Source: Rehmannia glutinosa
Lineage: Eukaryota; Streptophyta; Magnoliopsida; Lamiales; Orobanchaceae
Assembly (NCBI GenBank): GCA_016081115.2
Contig: JABTTQ020003411.1
Span: forward strand, 186,001-250,000
DNA length: 64,000 nt
Direction of reading: 5' to 3'
The number at the start of each line of letters is the position of its first letter. The stretch's first letter is position 1. The position numbers and the translations under genes were made by a program. Below, piece by piece: positions 12,143 through 23,127 of this stretch. The notes under the pieces are model-generated. The model had not been told where the DNA came from. It saw only the letters and a program-made list of their open reading frames with translations, and searched no databases.

Positions 12143-12344
12143 TGAAAGGATTTGAATAGAAAGATACAAAAGACATTGAATGGGAAAGCATTGTTTAATG
12201 AAACAGTAGCAGAACTTTGTATATTGGATAACTTGATGATCTTGACAATGACAGATACATTCTCTTAATAGATACTGAGGATTATTCCAGATGCAAATAA
12301 CTATAATTTAATCATAGATTATCTAGGTGATCCAACGGTCCATA
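12143..12344. repeat. Truncated LTR of the second copia element (left piece)
   Basis: Starts TGAAAGGATTT and matches the first ~200 bp of the LTRs at 41593-41898 and 50010-50317. Its remaining 24 bp are at 17349-17372, displaced by the later copia insertion at 12345. It has no retrotransposon body: it is the right edge of duplicated unit 1. Confidence 0.9.
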
Positions 12345-12817
12345 TGTTGGAGGAGGGTTATCTCAAGTTTAGAAGAAAAGGGGTTATTTAGAAATTGGAA
12401 GTTGGAAGAGGAATTATTTTTCTTTGTAGTAGGAGGAGGTTATTTAGGCTAAGAAATATAAGAGAGTATTTGGTGGAGAAAATATTTGCTTGTATTGATT
12501 CTTCTCAAAATTTGGCTTGTTACAAAATGATCAAGACACCCCTATTTATACTAGTACAACTTCCTAACCAATGGCTAGGATTTATTTGATCTAATGGCTA
12601 TAATTCATCTACTAGAATCATCCTCCAAAATATCTACTTTCCTAGAATATTCTACAAGCTTTCTTATCAATAATATCTAAGATATTTTTCCAAGACACTT
12701 CTAGACAAATTCTAGAACTTGGGCCATTTGGGCTTGGATCTTATTTTATCTTTTAATTCAAATATTTATTTTCAAGCCCAATATTAATTGGACCAAGATC
12801 AAGTTTAAAATCCAACA
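12345..12817 (-). repeat. 3' LTR of copia element A
   Basis: 473-bp LTR, TGTTGGAGG...TCCAACA. The polypurine tract on the minus strand, AAGTTTAAGGGGG, is directly inside it at 12818-12830. Confidence 0.93.
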
Positions 12818-13179
12818 CCCCCTTAAACTTGATTTGTCATTCCGAGAAAACTTCTAAGTCGTATAAAGTCTTCATGCTTGAGCGGTTTGGTGAAGATATC
12901 GCGCAATTTGATCTCGAGACTTCACATACTCCACTTGCACGTCCTTTCTTGATATGCATTCTCGTATGTAGTGGTAGCGAGTGTCAATGTGCTTACTTCG
13001 ATCATGAAACACCGGATTCTTTGCCAATGCCATAGTGACTTGTTGTCGACACGAATCTTAGTTGGCTCTTCTTGTGTCATTCCCAGTTCAAAGGCAAATT
13101 TTCACCTAAACCGCATGGCAAACACAAGTCGTCACGCCTACGACTCGTACTTTCGACTTCACCAGGTTGTTGAGAGTGA

Positions 13180-14616
13180 CTATCGGGCTTCTTTGACATC
13201 AAGTGAATGCGGTATCTCCCATGAAGAACACAAAGCCGGTAGTACTTTTCGATCATCCACATCTCCGGACCAATCGCTATCACTATAGCCAACAAGTTTA
13301 TAATCATTAGTTGTTGAATAAAATAAGCCGTAATTGATCGTACCTTTGAGATAGCGAAGAATCCTTTTAGCGACCTTCATGTGAGTAGTGGTTGGATTTT
13401 CCATGTATCGACTTATTAGACCGGTGGCATAGAGAATGTCGGGTCTTGTGCGCGTCAAATACCGCAAACTTCCAACCAAACTTTTGTACAATGTCGGGTC
13501 CACTTTTTCTTCTCCATCATACTTTGATAGCTTGATCCCGCACTCTCTTGGTGTGTTAATAGGCTTGCGTTATCCATCTTGAATCTCTTGAGAATCTCCT
13601 TTGCGTAGCCTTCTTGCGAGATGTAAATCCCATCTTCTTGTTGTTTAACTTCAACGCCGAGGTAATATGCCATAAGCGATATCGGTCATCTCAAATTCTC
13701 TGGTCATTGCTTTCTTGAACTCTTCAAACATGTCCGGATTATTTTTCGTGAAGATCAAGTCATCCACATATAAACACACGATCAAAACATCATTTTTTCG
13801 ACCTTGACATAAAGTGCATGTTCGTGCGGGCACTTAGTGAACCCATTCTCTTGCAAGTATTTATCGATCCTCGCTATTCCATGCCCTTGGTGCTTGCTTT
13901 AATCCGTATAGAGCCTTCTTGACTTCAAGACTTTATCTTCTTCATTCTTCACCACATAGCCCTTTGGTTTGCTCAATGTAGACTTCTTCCTCGAGAACTC
14001 CATTTAAGAAAGCGACTTTACGTCCCATCGGTGAATCTTCCACTGTTTGTTTGCTAAAGAAATGATAAGCCTTATTGTTTCCAAGCGAGCGATGGAGCAA
14101 ACACCTCGTCATAGTCGATTCGCTCTTTGACTATAGCCTTTTGCGACTAGCCTTGCTTTATATCTTTCAATTTCTCCTTTAGCATTCTTCTTTGCTTTGT
14201 ACACCCACTTGACGCCGATAGCCTTATGTCCTTTTGGAAGTGAGGTCGGCTCCACGTGTCGTTCTTCATGATTGCTTGTATCTCTTCATCCATAGCATCT
14301 CTCCATCTTTTATTTTGGATCGCTTCTTCAAAAGTCTTTGGTTCACAATACGCGATAGACAGAACAAAGTAATATCATCTATCCTCTCGGTGTTCTCATA
14401 AAGATCTTCTAGACTCCTTTCACGTTCTATGTCTCTTTCATTTAGAAATGATGGTGGCGAGTCTCCTCCGCTATTGATTGTGAAGTGGATGGAGTAGTTG
14501 GCTCTTCTTTGAACTTCTAGGGTTGGCTCGATCGGTCTCGACTCATTTTCTTCAAAATCCAGGAAAGAAATTGAAGTTGTTTTGGGAGCCAAAATCCCAA
14601 TCTGTTTCTTCATCAA
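13180..14616 (-). pseudogene. pol: copia A reverse transcriptase and RNase H, frameshifted
   Basis: Minus-strand fragments in three frames. The reverse transcriptase active-site motif CLYVDDLIF is encoded around 13740-13775. The RNase H part (13503-13245) includes SLVGSLRYLTRTRPDILYA and a YSDSDWSGD motif typical of copia RNase H. Several frameshifts interrupt what would be one reading frame; the reverse-transcriptase N-terminus is only recognisable in pieces up to about 14616. Confidence 0.8.
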
Positions 14617-14634
14617 ACTCTACATCACGACTTA

Positions 14635-15890
14635 TCACAAGCTTCTTAGTATTTGGATTATATAACTTATAACCTTTAGAGTTTGAGTCATACCCGATGA
14701 AGATGAATGGCTCACTTTTGTCATCAAGCTTACTTCTTCTCTTGTCGGTACATGTGCATATGCTTGCTTCCAAATACTTTTAGATGAGAGATACCTGGTT
14801 TTCTTCCACTCCAAGCTTCTTGTGGTGTTTTTCCCACACACTTACGGTTGGTGAAGCGATTTGGTACACAAAGACACGCCACTGCTTGACCCCAAAACTC
14901 CTTTGGCGACCTTTTGCTTTTGAGCATGCACCTTGCCATTTCAAGAATTGTTCTATTCTTTCTCTCACTACGCCATTTCTTTGGGGATCTTGGGACTGTC
15001 AAGGACGCGGATTCCATTTGCTTCGCAAAATTCTTGGAACTCCTTAGATGTGAATTCTCCTCCACGATCCGATCGCATTGCCTTGATTTTGCATCCACTT
15101 TCATTTTCCACCATAGCTTTGAACTTCTTGAATGCTTGAACACTTGGACTTGTTTCAAAAAGTATACCCAGGTCTTTCTAGAGAAATCATCAATAAAGAG
15201 GAGGAAATAATTATTTTTACCGAGAGAGCTTGGCTTGATTGGTCCACAAACATCGGTGTGTATGAGCTCCGGGGTTTCTGTGATCTCGAGCTTGATTCCT
15301 TTGGAAAACTCTTTCTGAATTGTTTTCCCAATAGACATCCTTCACATAGTTGATCGGGATGATTGATGGAAGGCAATCCTCTTACCATCTCTTTCTTTGA
15401 TAGTAATTCTAATCCGCCAAAATTTAAGTGCCCAAATCGTAGATGCCAAAGCCAAGATATATCTTTGTAGCAAGCTTTGAGACATTTTGCTACATCATTC
15501 TGGATATTTAATAAGAACATTCTATTTCTAGACATTGGCACTTTGGTGATTAAATTATTTCTATCATCTCTTATAGAAAGACTACGATCTTTCATGTGAA
15601 TGTCATAGCCTTTCTCTAAGAGTTGTCCCAAACTCAAGATATTACTTTTCATATTTGGAACGTAATAGACATTAGAAATAAATTGATGACTTCCATTCTT
15701 CAAGCGGATTAAATTTTACCTTTTCCTTTAATCGGGACTTTAGATTCATCTCCAAAAGAAACATTGCCACTCACCGATTCATCAAGCTCAACAAACATGC
15801 TTCTTCTTCCACACATATGGTTGCTTGCACGATGTCAGTACCAAGTGTTGTCTTGTCTTCCATCACCACCTTTGTATGCTAGTAACAAAT
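14635..15890 (-). pseudogene. pol: copia A protease and integrase, frameshifted
   Basis: The gag-pre-integrase zinc region reads HLRFGH ... CEGC within 15155-15703 (HHCC-type finger). The integrase core continues at 15338-14730 with HTDVCGPI and FLLFIDDFSRKTWVYF, then WSGRKPGISHLKVFG. The protease site near 15820 has ASNHMCG but the expected aspartate-containing stretch before it is out of frame, so no active protease is predicted as written. Confidence 0.8.
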
Positions 15891-15899
15891 TGACATCTT

Positions 15900-16833
15900 C
15901 TTCGTTTTTATTTTCCACATAGTGGGCCTTTTCTTCCACCTTGTTTTTGGGAGCTCTACACTCGGAAGCATAGTGTCCAAATTTTTGACAATTATAACAC
16001 TTAGTTTGTGATTTTTCGTACCTTGTTCTTGGATTGCTCCTCTCGCGTCCTTTGGTTGGGTATTCTCTTCTATCTTCATTATTATTGAAACCTCCTCGTG
16101 CATGTCCACGACCACGGCCTCGTCCGCCTCGTCTTGGAAACGACCTCTTCCATATTGACCATGTTCATTGCTCATGCTTTCTTCTTTATCCTTCACTTGC
16201 ATTTTAAAAGTTGTTCTACAATATCTTGCTTCTTTTTATGTTTTTCTTCATATGCTTGTAATGACCCCAATAATTGATCAATAGTCATCTCCTCCAAATT
16301 TTTGTTTCCTCAATTATTACGACAATATGCTCAAATTTAGGACTTAAAGAACGGAGTATCTTTTCCATAATTCTCACATCACTTAATTTTTCACCATTTC
16401 TTTTCATTTGATTAGAAACCGCAAAACTCTTGAAAAATAGTCGGAAATAGTCGGACTCTTTCATATGTAAAGCTTCAAATTCACCTCTTAATGTTTGAGA
16501 CGTACCTTCTTTACTTGCTCGGCTCCTTTGTGAGATGTTTGAAGCTTCTCCCATGCATCCTTGGCGGTAGTTGCACTTGAGATCTTTTGAAACCATCATC
16601 ATCAAAGCTTGGTAGATGAGATAGAGAGCTTTCTTGTCTCTCTTTCTTGAATCTTTTAAATTATCCTTTTGAGTTTGGGATAGTGTAGCCTCGTCTTGTG
16701 GCTCGACATAACCTTTTTCTACAATATCCCAAACTTCATGTGCACCCAAAAGGGCCTTCATCTTGATACTCCAATTATCATAGTTGCTTGTGTTGAGCAT
16801 AGGGACTTGAAAGGAAGCCACACCATTTGCCAT
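15900..16833 (-). pseudogene. gag: copia A gag, frameshifted
   Basis: Start chosen at the ATG at 16833 (MANGVASFQVP), followed by the copia gag region (NYDNWSIKMKALLGAHEVWD) and a UBN2-like helical part to about 16285. The CCHC zinc knuckle CYNCQKFGHYASEC is encoded at 15958-15999 in another frame. At least two frameshifts separate the N-terminus from the knuckle, one near 16300. Confidence 0.8.
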
Positions 16834-16861
16834 ATTTTTATGTAAACCACAAGTGATCTTG

Positions 16862-16874
16862 TGGCTCGATACCA
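16862..16874 (-). other. Primer-binding site of copia A
   Basis: Minus strand TGGTATCGAGCCA, three bases inside the 5' LTR. It matches the plant initiator-Met tRNA primer site except that an A is missing (usual TGGTATCAGAGCC). The SIRE-like element at 61465 shows the same one-base deficit. Confidence 0.8.
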
Positions 16875-16877
16875 CTT

Positions 16878-17348
16878 TGTTGGAGGAGGGTTATCTCAAG
16901 TTTAGAAGAAAAGGGGTTATTTAGAAATTGGAAGTTGGAAGAGGAATTATTTTTCTTTGTAGTAGGAGGAGGTTATTTAGGCTAAGAAATATAAGAGAGT
17001 ATTTGGTGGAGAAAATATTTGCTTGTATTGATTCTTCTCAAAATTTGGCTTGTTACAAAATGATCAAGACACCCCTATTTATACTAGTACAACTTCCTAA
17101 CCAATGGCTAGGATTTATTTGATCTAATGGCTATAATTCATCTACTAGAATCATCCTCCAAAATATCTACTTTCCTAGAATATTACAAGCTTTCTTATCA
17201 ATAATATCTAAGATATTTTTCCAAGACACTTCTAGACAAATTCTAGAACTTGGGCCATTTGGGCTTGGATCTTATTTTATCTTTTAATTCAAATATTTAT
17301 TTTCAAGCCCAATATTAATTGGACCAAGATCAAGTTTAAAATCCAACA
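16878..17348 (-). repeat. 5' LTR of copia element A
   Basis: 471-bp LTR, apparently identical to 12345-12817 apart from a 2-bp deletion. Followed by the right target duplication CCATA (17349-17353) and the remaining 19 bp of the truncated older LTR. Confidence 0.93.
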
Positions 17349-17812
17349 CCATAACCAGTAGTACAAATCATACGAGTGTGCATGCCTCTCCCATATTATT
17401 CTCGTTGTACCAAAAAAAACCTCGATATTTTACGCGACCTTTAAATCCTTTTATAAACAATCACACCAATAAACTACTAGTAAAATATAAATTAATCGAC
17501 ATAAGAACCATGGACTTAATTAGAGTCTCAAGACCCATGTGCAATTGAAGAAGAAAATGGGTATTTATATATATTCAGATAAAAAAGTGGAATTACAAAT
17601 ACTAGTAGTCTAGTACATGCAATAAAAAAATTACATTAACGAACAGCAAATTGCAGCGCCTCTTCATGGTTGTTTATATTACTATAATCTATAAACAACC
17701 AATCACCATTAAAAACGCTACTAAGTGCCTAATTTTAATTTCAATGGATAAACTAATCACTGCTAGAATTTAAGGAATTATTATTATTCTTACTAGAAAT
17801 TAAAATCAGAAA

Positions 17813-20026
17813 CTAGACATGGTCCGGCGTGGAATTATATCCCGGCGGGGTTACGGCGGCGGCGATCTCCCGTCTCTTCCCACGCTCCGATCGGCTGTTC
17901 TCGGCGAACTTGAGACTTCCATGGTGCAAACCCTTTTCCTTCTCATCCTCATTCCATTCTGACGAATAATAACTCTCCTCCGAATTTCCGCCGCACGCGC
18001 GGAAAAAACATGCTTCCCCACTGCGGAAAGTGAATGACGCCACCGGAATAGTGCAGGCAACCGCCATGACACCCATGTACATGAGCCCATTCGCGGTAGA
18101 AAATCTCGTGGTGGAGAAAAACACCAATTGTGTTAATCCGCCGCCGAAATTTCCTCCGGCTCCGGTGAGGCCGGAGATTAGGCCTAATGATCGTCGGGAA
18201 AGCGAAAGGGATGATGCCGTGGGGTTGCGCCGCAGGCGGCTTGGCGCGCCGATGGAGAAGAGGATCATGGATGTGATGGCGATTGAGAGTGAATTTGCGC
18301 GGCCAAGCCAAATGCAGAAGACTCCTCCTAGGGTTTGGACTATCCATAGGATCCAAAGACGGCCCCTCATGCCGAATTTTCGGGCTGCTACGTCGGAGGC
18401 GTAGCCTCCGAGAGGGCGAGCGGCGAAGTTGGCCATGCCGAAGGTGGCAGCTATGACTCCGGCGGTGTGGAGTTTGAGATTGAACCTTAAAAAATTATAT
18501 GTCACGTCCGTCATCAGGTAAAAATATCTGCTCTAGCAGGTTACAGGACAAAAAAATTTAAAATATTCCCACTCTCAAGTGCGTCTAGTTAGAGGACTAA
18601 AAAATCAATCTTTGCAAGTTAAATAAGTAATTAGTTTGGAAGGAATTTTTGGCAGAAATGAAAAATAAAATAAAATTAAAAGCTAATTAAAAGCAAGTTT
18701 AAGATATTAATCCGAATCTCTTAAATTGGCTTATGACCTCCAAATTAATCCAAGATAAAGTGAGGGGCAAACCTGTCGTAGAAATATTCAGCAATAACAT
18801 TATTTATGCATAGCTCAACTCCCATGGAAAACCCGTAAAGGAGAAAAAACACCCATGTCCTATAGTTTGTGACAGCATTCTTGAGTACCTACACGCAATT
18901 AAACAATCACAATTAAATTATAAGGTCACAAAAGTTTATATATAGGGAATCAAACACTAATTCGAAATAATCCCACATAAAATGTTTAGGCTTAATTAAT
19001 TAAACAATTATTACCTTGAGGTTCAGTCTAATCAAGAAAAAGTACAATAATCTTTCAAAAATTAAAATTATCCCATTCATATTTGATTATATTTTATTAA
19101 TGGCAAAATTATTTTTTCATCCTCCTAAATGGAAGCACTTGAAGATTCGTTTTTCTTTCTTCAGCTTTGATTTTAGTCTTTAAATGAGAAAAAATCGTAT
19201 TTTTGGTTCTGTGACATGTTACGACAGGTAAATATTACATGGTACGCTGATGTAGAACTTTACCTTAGAGAAGTTGTCCTTTGCCACATCACCTCTCTTC
19301 TGTAACGTACTAAGGTTCCCATCAGGCAAATCTTGTCCCATAGTCATCACCATAACCCCAATAATAACATGAAGCCATCCCGGTATAAAAACGCAATCCT
19401 CCACGCCGTAAACGGCGTCGCACCAGAAACCTTGATAACATGAAAAAGAAAAGGCATGAGCAACTGCGTCACACCACCTCCCATGTCACCCCACCGCCCG
19501 GCCACCCCGTTCACCGTCCCGATAATCGAGCTCGTGAACATAATGCTCGTCCAGTACTGGCACGACACGAAGCGTCATAGCGAAAACCCGATCATGAACC
19601 TCGCCACGAGGTAACCCTCGGCCGATGAAATGAACGCCACCGAGAAGACGACGGGGGCTACCAAAGAGGTTGACGAAGGCGCAGCCGTATCGCGGGCGAT
19701 GAGGTCGCAGATGACGCCCATGACGAGGCGGGAGAAGATGCTGCCGGAGACGGAGGCGACGCTGGCGTTGCCGATGTCGGAGCGGGTGAGGTTGAGGTTG
19801 TCGCGGATGATGGGGACGAGTGGGGCGGCGGCAAAGGTGGAGATGAAGCATGTGAAGAAAGAGATCCAGGCTAAGTGGAAGGATCTCATGTGGGGCTGTT
19901 TGAAGGAGAGGATTTTTAGGGTTTTGGCTTTGTGTTCGGAATCTACTGGAAGATCGAATTTTGTAATTGGTTGGGAAGGGATTGTAATTTGGGGGACATG
20001 GAGATGTTGAAGGATTGTTCTGCCAT
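17813..20026 (-). pseudogene. NRT2: NRT2 high-affinity nitrate transporter, copy 2, frame-disrupted
   Basis: Second NRT2 copy, minus strand, exons inferred at 20026-19264, 18888-18773 and 18485-17813. Exon 3 stays open, but two internal stretches are read in the wrong frame between compensating indels: after SMILFSIGA, and around PVASFTFRSGEACFF where copy 3 reads PVAFVHFPQWG. Exon 1 is likewise shifted after CDLI and again near 19570, and an A is missing from a six-A run near 19385 that would shift the end of exon 1. Every lesion lies at a CG-, CAG/CTG-rich or homopolymer site, so sequence error is possible. Splice donor GTAAAG and the two acceptors are intact. Confidence 0.85.
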
Positions 20027-20089
20027 TTTGTAAATGAGGAAGAAATTAAATGTAATGGTGGTGTATTTTGGAAGGGTTGAGATGGTGTG

Positions 20090-20099
20090 GTATTTATAG
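20090..20099 (-). promoter_or_regulatory. TATA box of NRT2 copy 2
   Basis: CTATAAATAC on the minus strand, 64 bp upstream of the ATG at 20026. Same position and sequence as in the other two copies. Confidence 0.6.
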
Positions 20100-22223
20100 A
20101 TTTTCATGGGAGTACAATTGTTAAGGGGCTAGCTGAAAAGTTTTTAGTATTATACTTCCTCTTACCAATGACATGACTCTCATGGAGTCAAACTTATAAT
20201 TTTAAAAATTTTATACAGTTGTAATTAATGTGTATTTTTATTAACACGACTCAAACCTAAAGTGATATAGGTGGGTTAGTGGTCGACCCATTTATTATTT
20301 GGGTTATAATCGTATCGAGACTAAATTAACTCAAATAATAAATGGGTTAATTTTGGGTTGACCGAAATAACCCACTAAATCCGTTTGAAGAAGAAAATTC
20401 AGCATTATTTTTAATATTTTTCAATATTCTAAATATAAATAAACCAAAATTTCTATTTCATCATAATAAATAGATAGTTTATTCAAGGTTGAAATATATA
20501 CGGTCATTTCGGGTCGTGTTCGGATTGGCCAAATTTGTGTAATTATCATGTCTCAACACAACCCTTAACACGAACACGACTCGATCAAATTGCCACCCCT
20601 AATTTTCATATATTATTATTTTTATATATAAAATAATTAATAGTTAATGATGCTACATTATAATTTAATTAGGAGAGTACTATTTTTAAGAAAAAATATT
20701 TTTAGATATATTAGGTTTAAAGCATTCAATATAATAAAAATAATAAATTAAATAGTTAACATTAATGTTCAGCTAGCTAGCTCACGTACGTGGAATCTGG
20801 TTGTACTTTTAAATCTGGTTAACACAAAATTAAGAACCTTGAACATGCATGGAAAACTCTTACTACAAAAAAAGAACACACACACACGAGCAGGGCGGAT
20901 TCGGAAACTTCATATAATGGGGCCCACAATAAATAAAATTAAAAGTTATATCAAAAAAATAAATGGATGCACATTTTATTTTTTTAAGGTAATTATTATG
21001 TAGTTTTTTTAAAAATGTATATCATACTAATAATGTTATATAAACACTTGTTAAAAGTTTTTTAAATAATATTATATAATATTTTTTAATTTATAATATT
21101 ATAATATTATAGTTGTTATAATATTATTAATATTTTATAAATTACAACTTAAGAGATACTATTATACAAACAATAATAAAAGAAAAAAACCTATCTACGG
21201 GAGCACGTATGGGAGCCGTAGCTCGTGATTGCACTTGAGCAACATGTTTTGTTATTGAAATCAATATAGAAGATGTGTCCCTTATCTCTTTTCGTTATGG
21301 AAATCAATACAAAATATTTTGTATCGATATCAGCGATTCAAAAATTCCCACCCAACCGATTAGTTTATGCCAGGCGTTAGGCCTCCCTTATCCGCCTACG
21401 TTATTCTTCCAAGTAGGCCCAATCTAACCCCGCTCGGGTCCCATCTAACTCCGCCTGGGGTTCCGCTAACCCTTTGGCGGAGCCCCGATCCGCGCCCGAC
21501 TATCGCCTAACGATATTTAGAACACGATCATTAGAAATATGTCAATATCCTACGAGAGTTAGTCACTACCAACTTAGGTATTATCAATTAGCCAAAAAGG
21601 GGTTTATTCGACCAATTTATTTACTAAATGTTCGCGACGGTTATTCTATGGCGGTGTATAAAGCGTCACGATTATTTTGTGTATAATTTTACGGTAAATC
21701 TCACTTTGCTCCTGTATTTTTTTTTGATTATCACTTTACCTCGTATATTCTAGATTATATCACTTTACCCAATATACTCTCAATTACTATGACTTTACCC
21801 CCTTATAAATTTAGAATATTATTTTATAGTCACATACGAGAAAAATATGACAATTTTATCCTGCTATTAATTTAGTAAAATAACAATATCATTTTAAAAG
21901 TATTTAATATTAATAAACTTGTAGTACTTATTTTATAAATTAATAAATTGATTAATTAATGGTTTAATATTAAATTTATTATATTTTGTACTTAGTTTCT
22001 AATTATTTAACTTTAATACCGGTTTACGATGGTTGATCTTTGTTATCGATTACTTCTTTGGATAGGATGCCTTCATTGATTTATTAGATAGGTTGTTGTA
22101 ACTCCTATCTAGAGTCATCAACAGAGACGGAACTACGACTAGTTGGAGGGGGCCTTGGGCCCTTGCCCCCAATATTTTCTATTTTTTTATACATGTATTT
22201 TGGCATTTTTGAATGTAAAAAAA

Positions 22224-23127
22224 TTGGGAAAATAAGATTTTTAGTCTGTAAGTTGGACATGTTTTAGAATTAGTCCTCTAAATTGTCACATTCATTTTTA
22301 GTCCTTTAACTTTCAAATTTCTAGATATTCAGTCATTTAACTTAACAATTTTATTTTTGGTCTATAACGTAACATATTTGAGAAATTTGGTCCTATAACT
22401 TAACATATTTTAGAAATTTGGTCTGTAACATTTTTTAGGGAATTTAGTAATATAACATAACAATAGTTAAATTTAATTAATTTATTAAAAGGTTATTTCT
22501 AAATTAATTTTATTTTTCAAATCGAATGATTTTAATTAACAATTAATTTTTTAAAAAATAATTAATCATTTTTAATTTAATTAATTTTTAAAAAATATTT
22601 AAGCATTAATTTTTAAACCTTCTGAATTAAATGCATCTTGTACACTAGTCTCTGAGTTACATTTCTTGGAGATAATTATCCTCACCAAAGGTTAATTCCA
22701 TAAATATGACAAATTATTCTTAAGTTACTAATTTGATGTAATTATTTTAATTTTCCTAGAATTCATTAATTATTTTAGAAATTTCTATTTATTCAAACTT
22801 TTTATTAATCAAATTAATTTAATTTTAATTATTTTTATAATTTAATTAGTTTCCAAACATTGAAATTTAATTATTTTATATTTGGTCCTATAAAATAGTT
22901 AAATTTAACTATTGCTAAGTTATAAGACTAAATTTCTAAAATATATTAAGTTATAGGACCAAATTTCTGAAATATGTTAAGTTTTAGGACCAAAAATAAA
23001 ATTGTTAAGTTAAAGGATTGAATAACTAGAAATGTGAAAGTTAAAGGACTAAAAATGAATGTGACAATTTAGAGGACCAATTCTTCAAAAGGTCCAACTT
23101 ACAGGACTAAAAATCTTATTTTCCCAA
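22224..23127. mobile_element. Long-TIR foldback/MITE element, unit 2
   Basis: Same element as 5027-5933, inherited through the segmental duplication rather than transposed independently, since its flanks are the same. It differs from unit 1 mainly by single-base indels, for example TTTGGTC for TTTGGTCC near 22360. Confidence 0.75.

Larger units (their letters stand above)
12345..17348 (-). mobile_element. Ty1/copia LTR retrotransposon A
   Basis: Complete 5.0 kb element on the minus strand with terminal LTRs (12345-12817 and 16878-17348), TG...CA ends and a 5-bp target duplication CCATA (12340-12344 and 17349-17353). Order along the minus strand is gag, protease, integrase, reverse transcriptase, RNase H, which defines copia. 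The LTRs appear identical except for one 2-bp indel (CT near 12648), implying a very recent insertion, yet the internal coding region is full of small frameshifts. It lies only in unit 1, so it inserted after the segmental duplication. Confidence 0.95.
223..17372. repeat. Tandem segmental duplication, unit 1
   Basis: First of three head-to-tail copies of an NRT2-bearing segment. Its length is about 12.14 kb once the later copia insertion (12345-17348 plus a 5-bp duplication) is subtracted. Unit 1 is the most diverged at its left edge: it lacks about 35 bp, including ACATAAGAACCATGGAC, that units 2 and 3 share near 17500 and 29750. It ends in a truncated copia LTR (12143-12344 plus 17349-17372) fused to the start of unit 2. 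Confidence 0.95.

Noticed and set aside
12395..17122. Identical 64-codon ORFs at 12395-12589 and 16928-17122
   Set aside because: Both lie inside the two LTRs of copia A and are identical because the LTRs are.
18030..18404. 124-codon ORF antisense to NRT2 copy 2
   Set aside because: Shadow of exon 3; no homologous product expected and it is disrupted in the other units.
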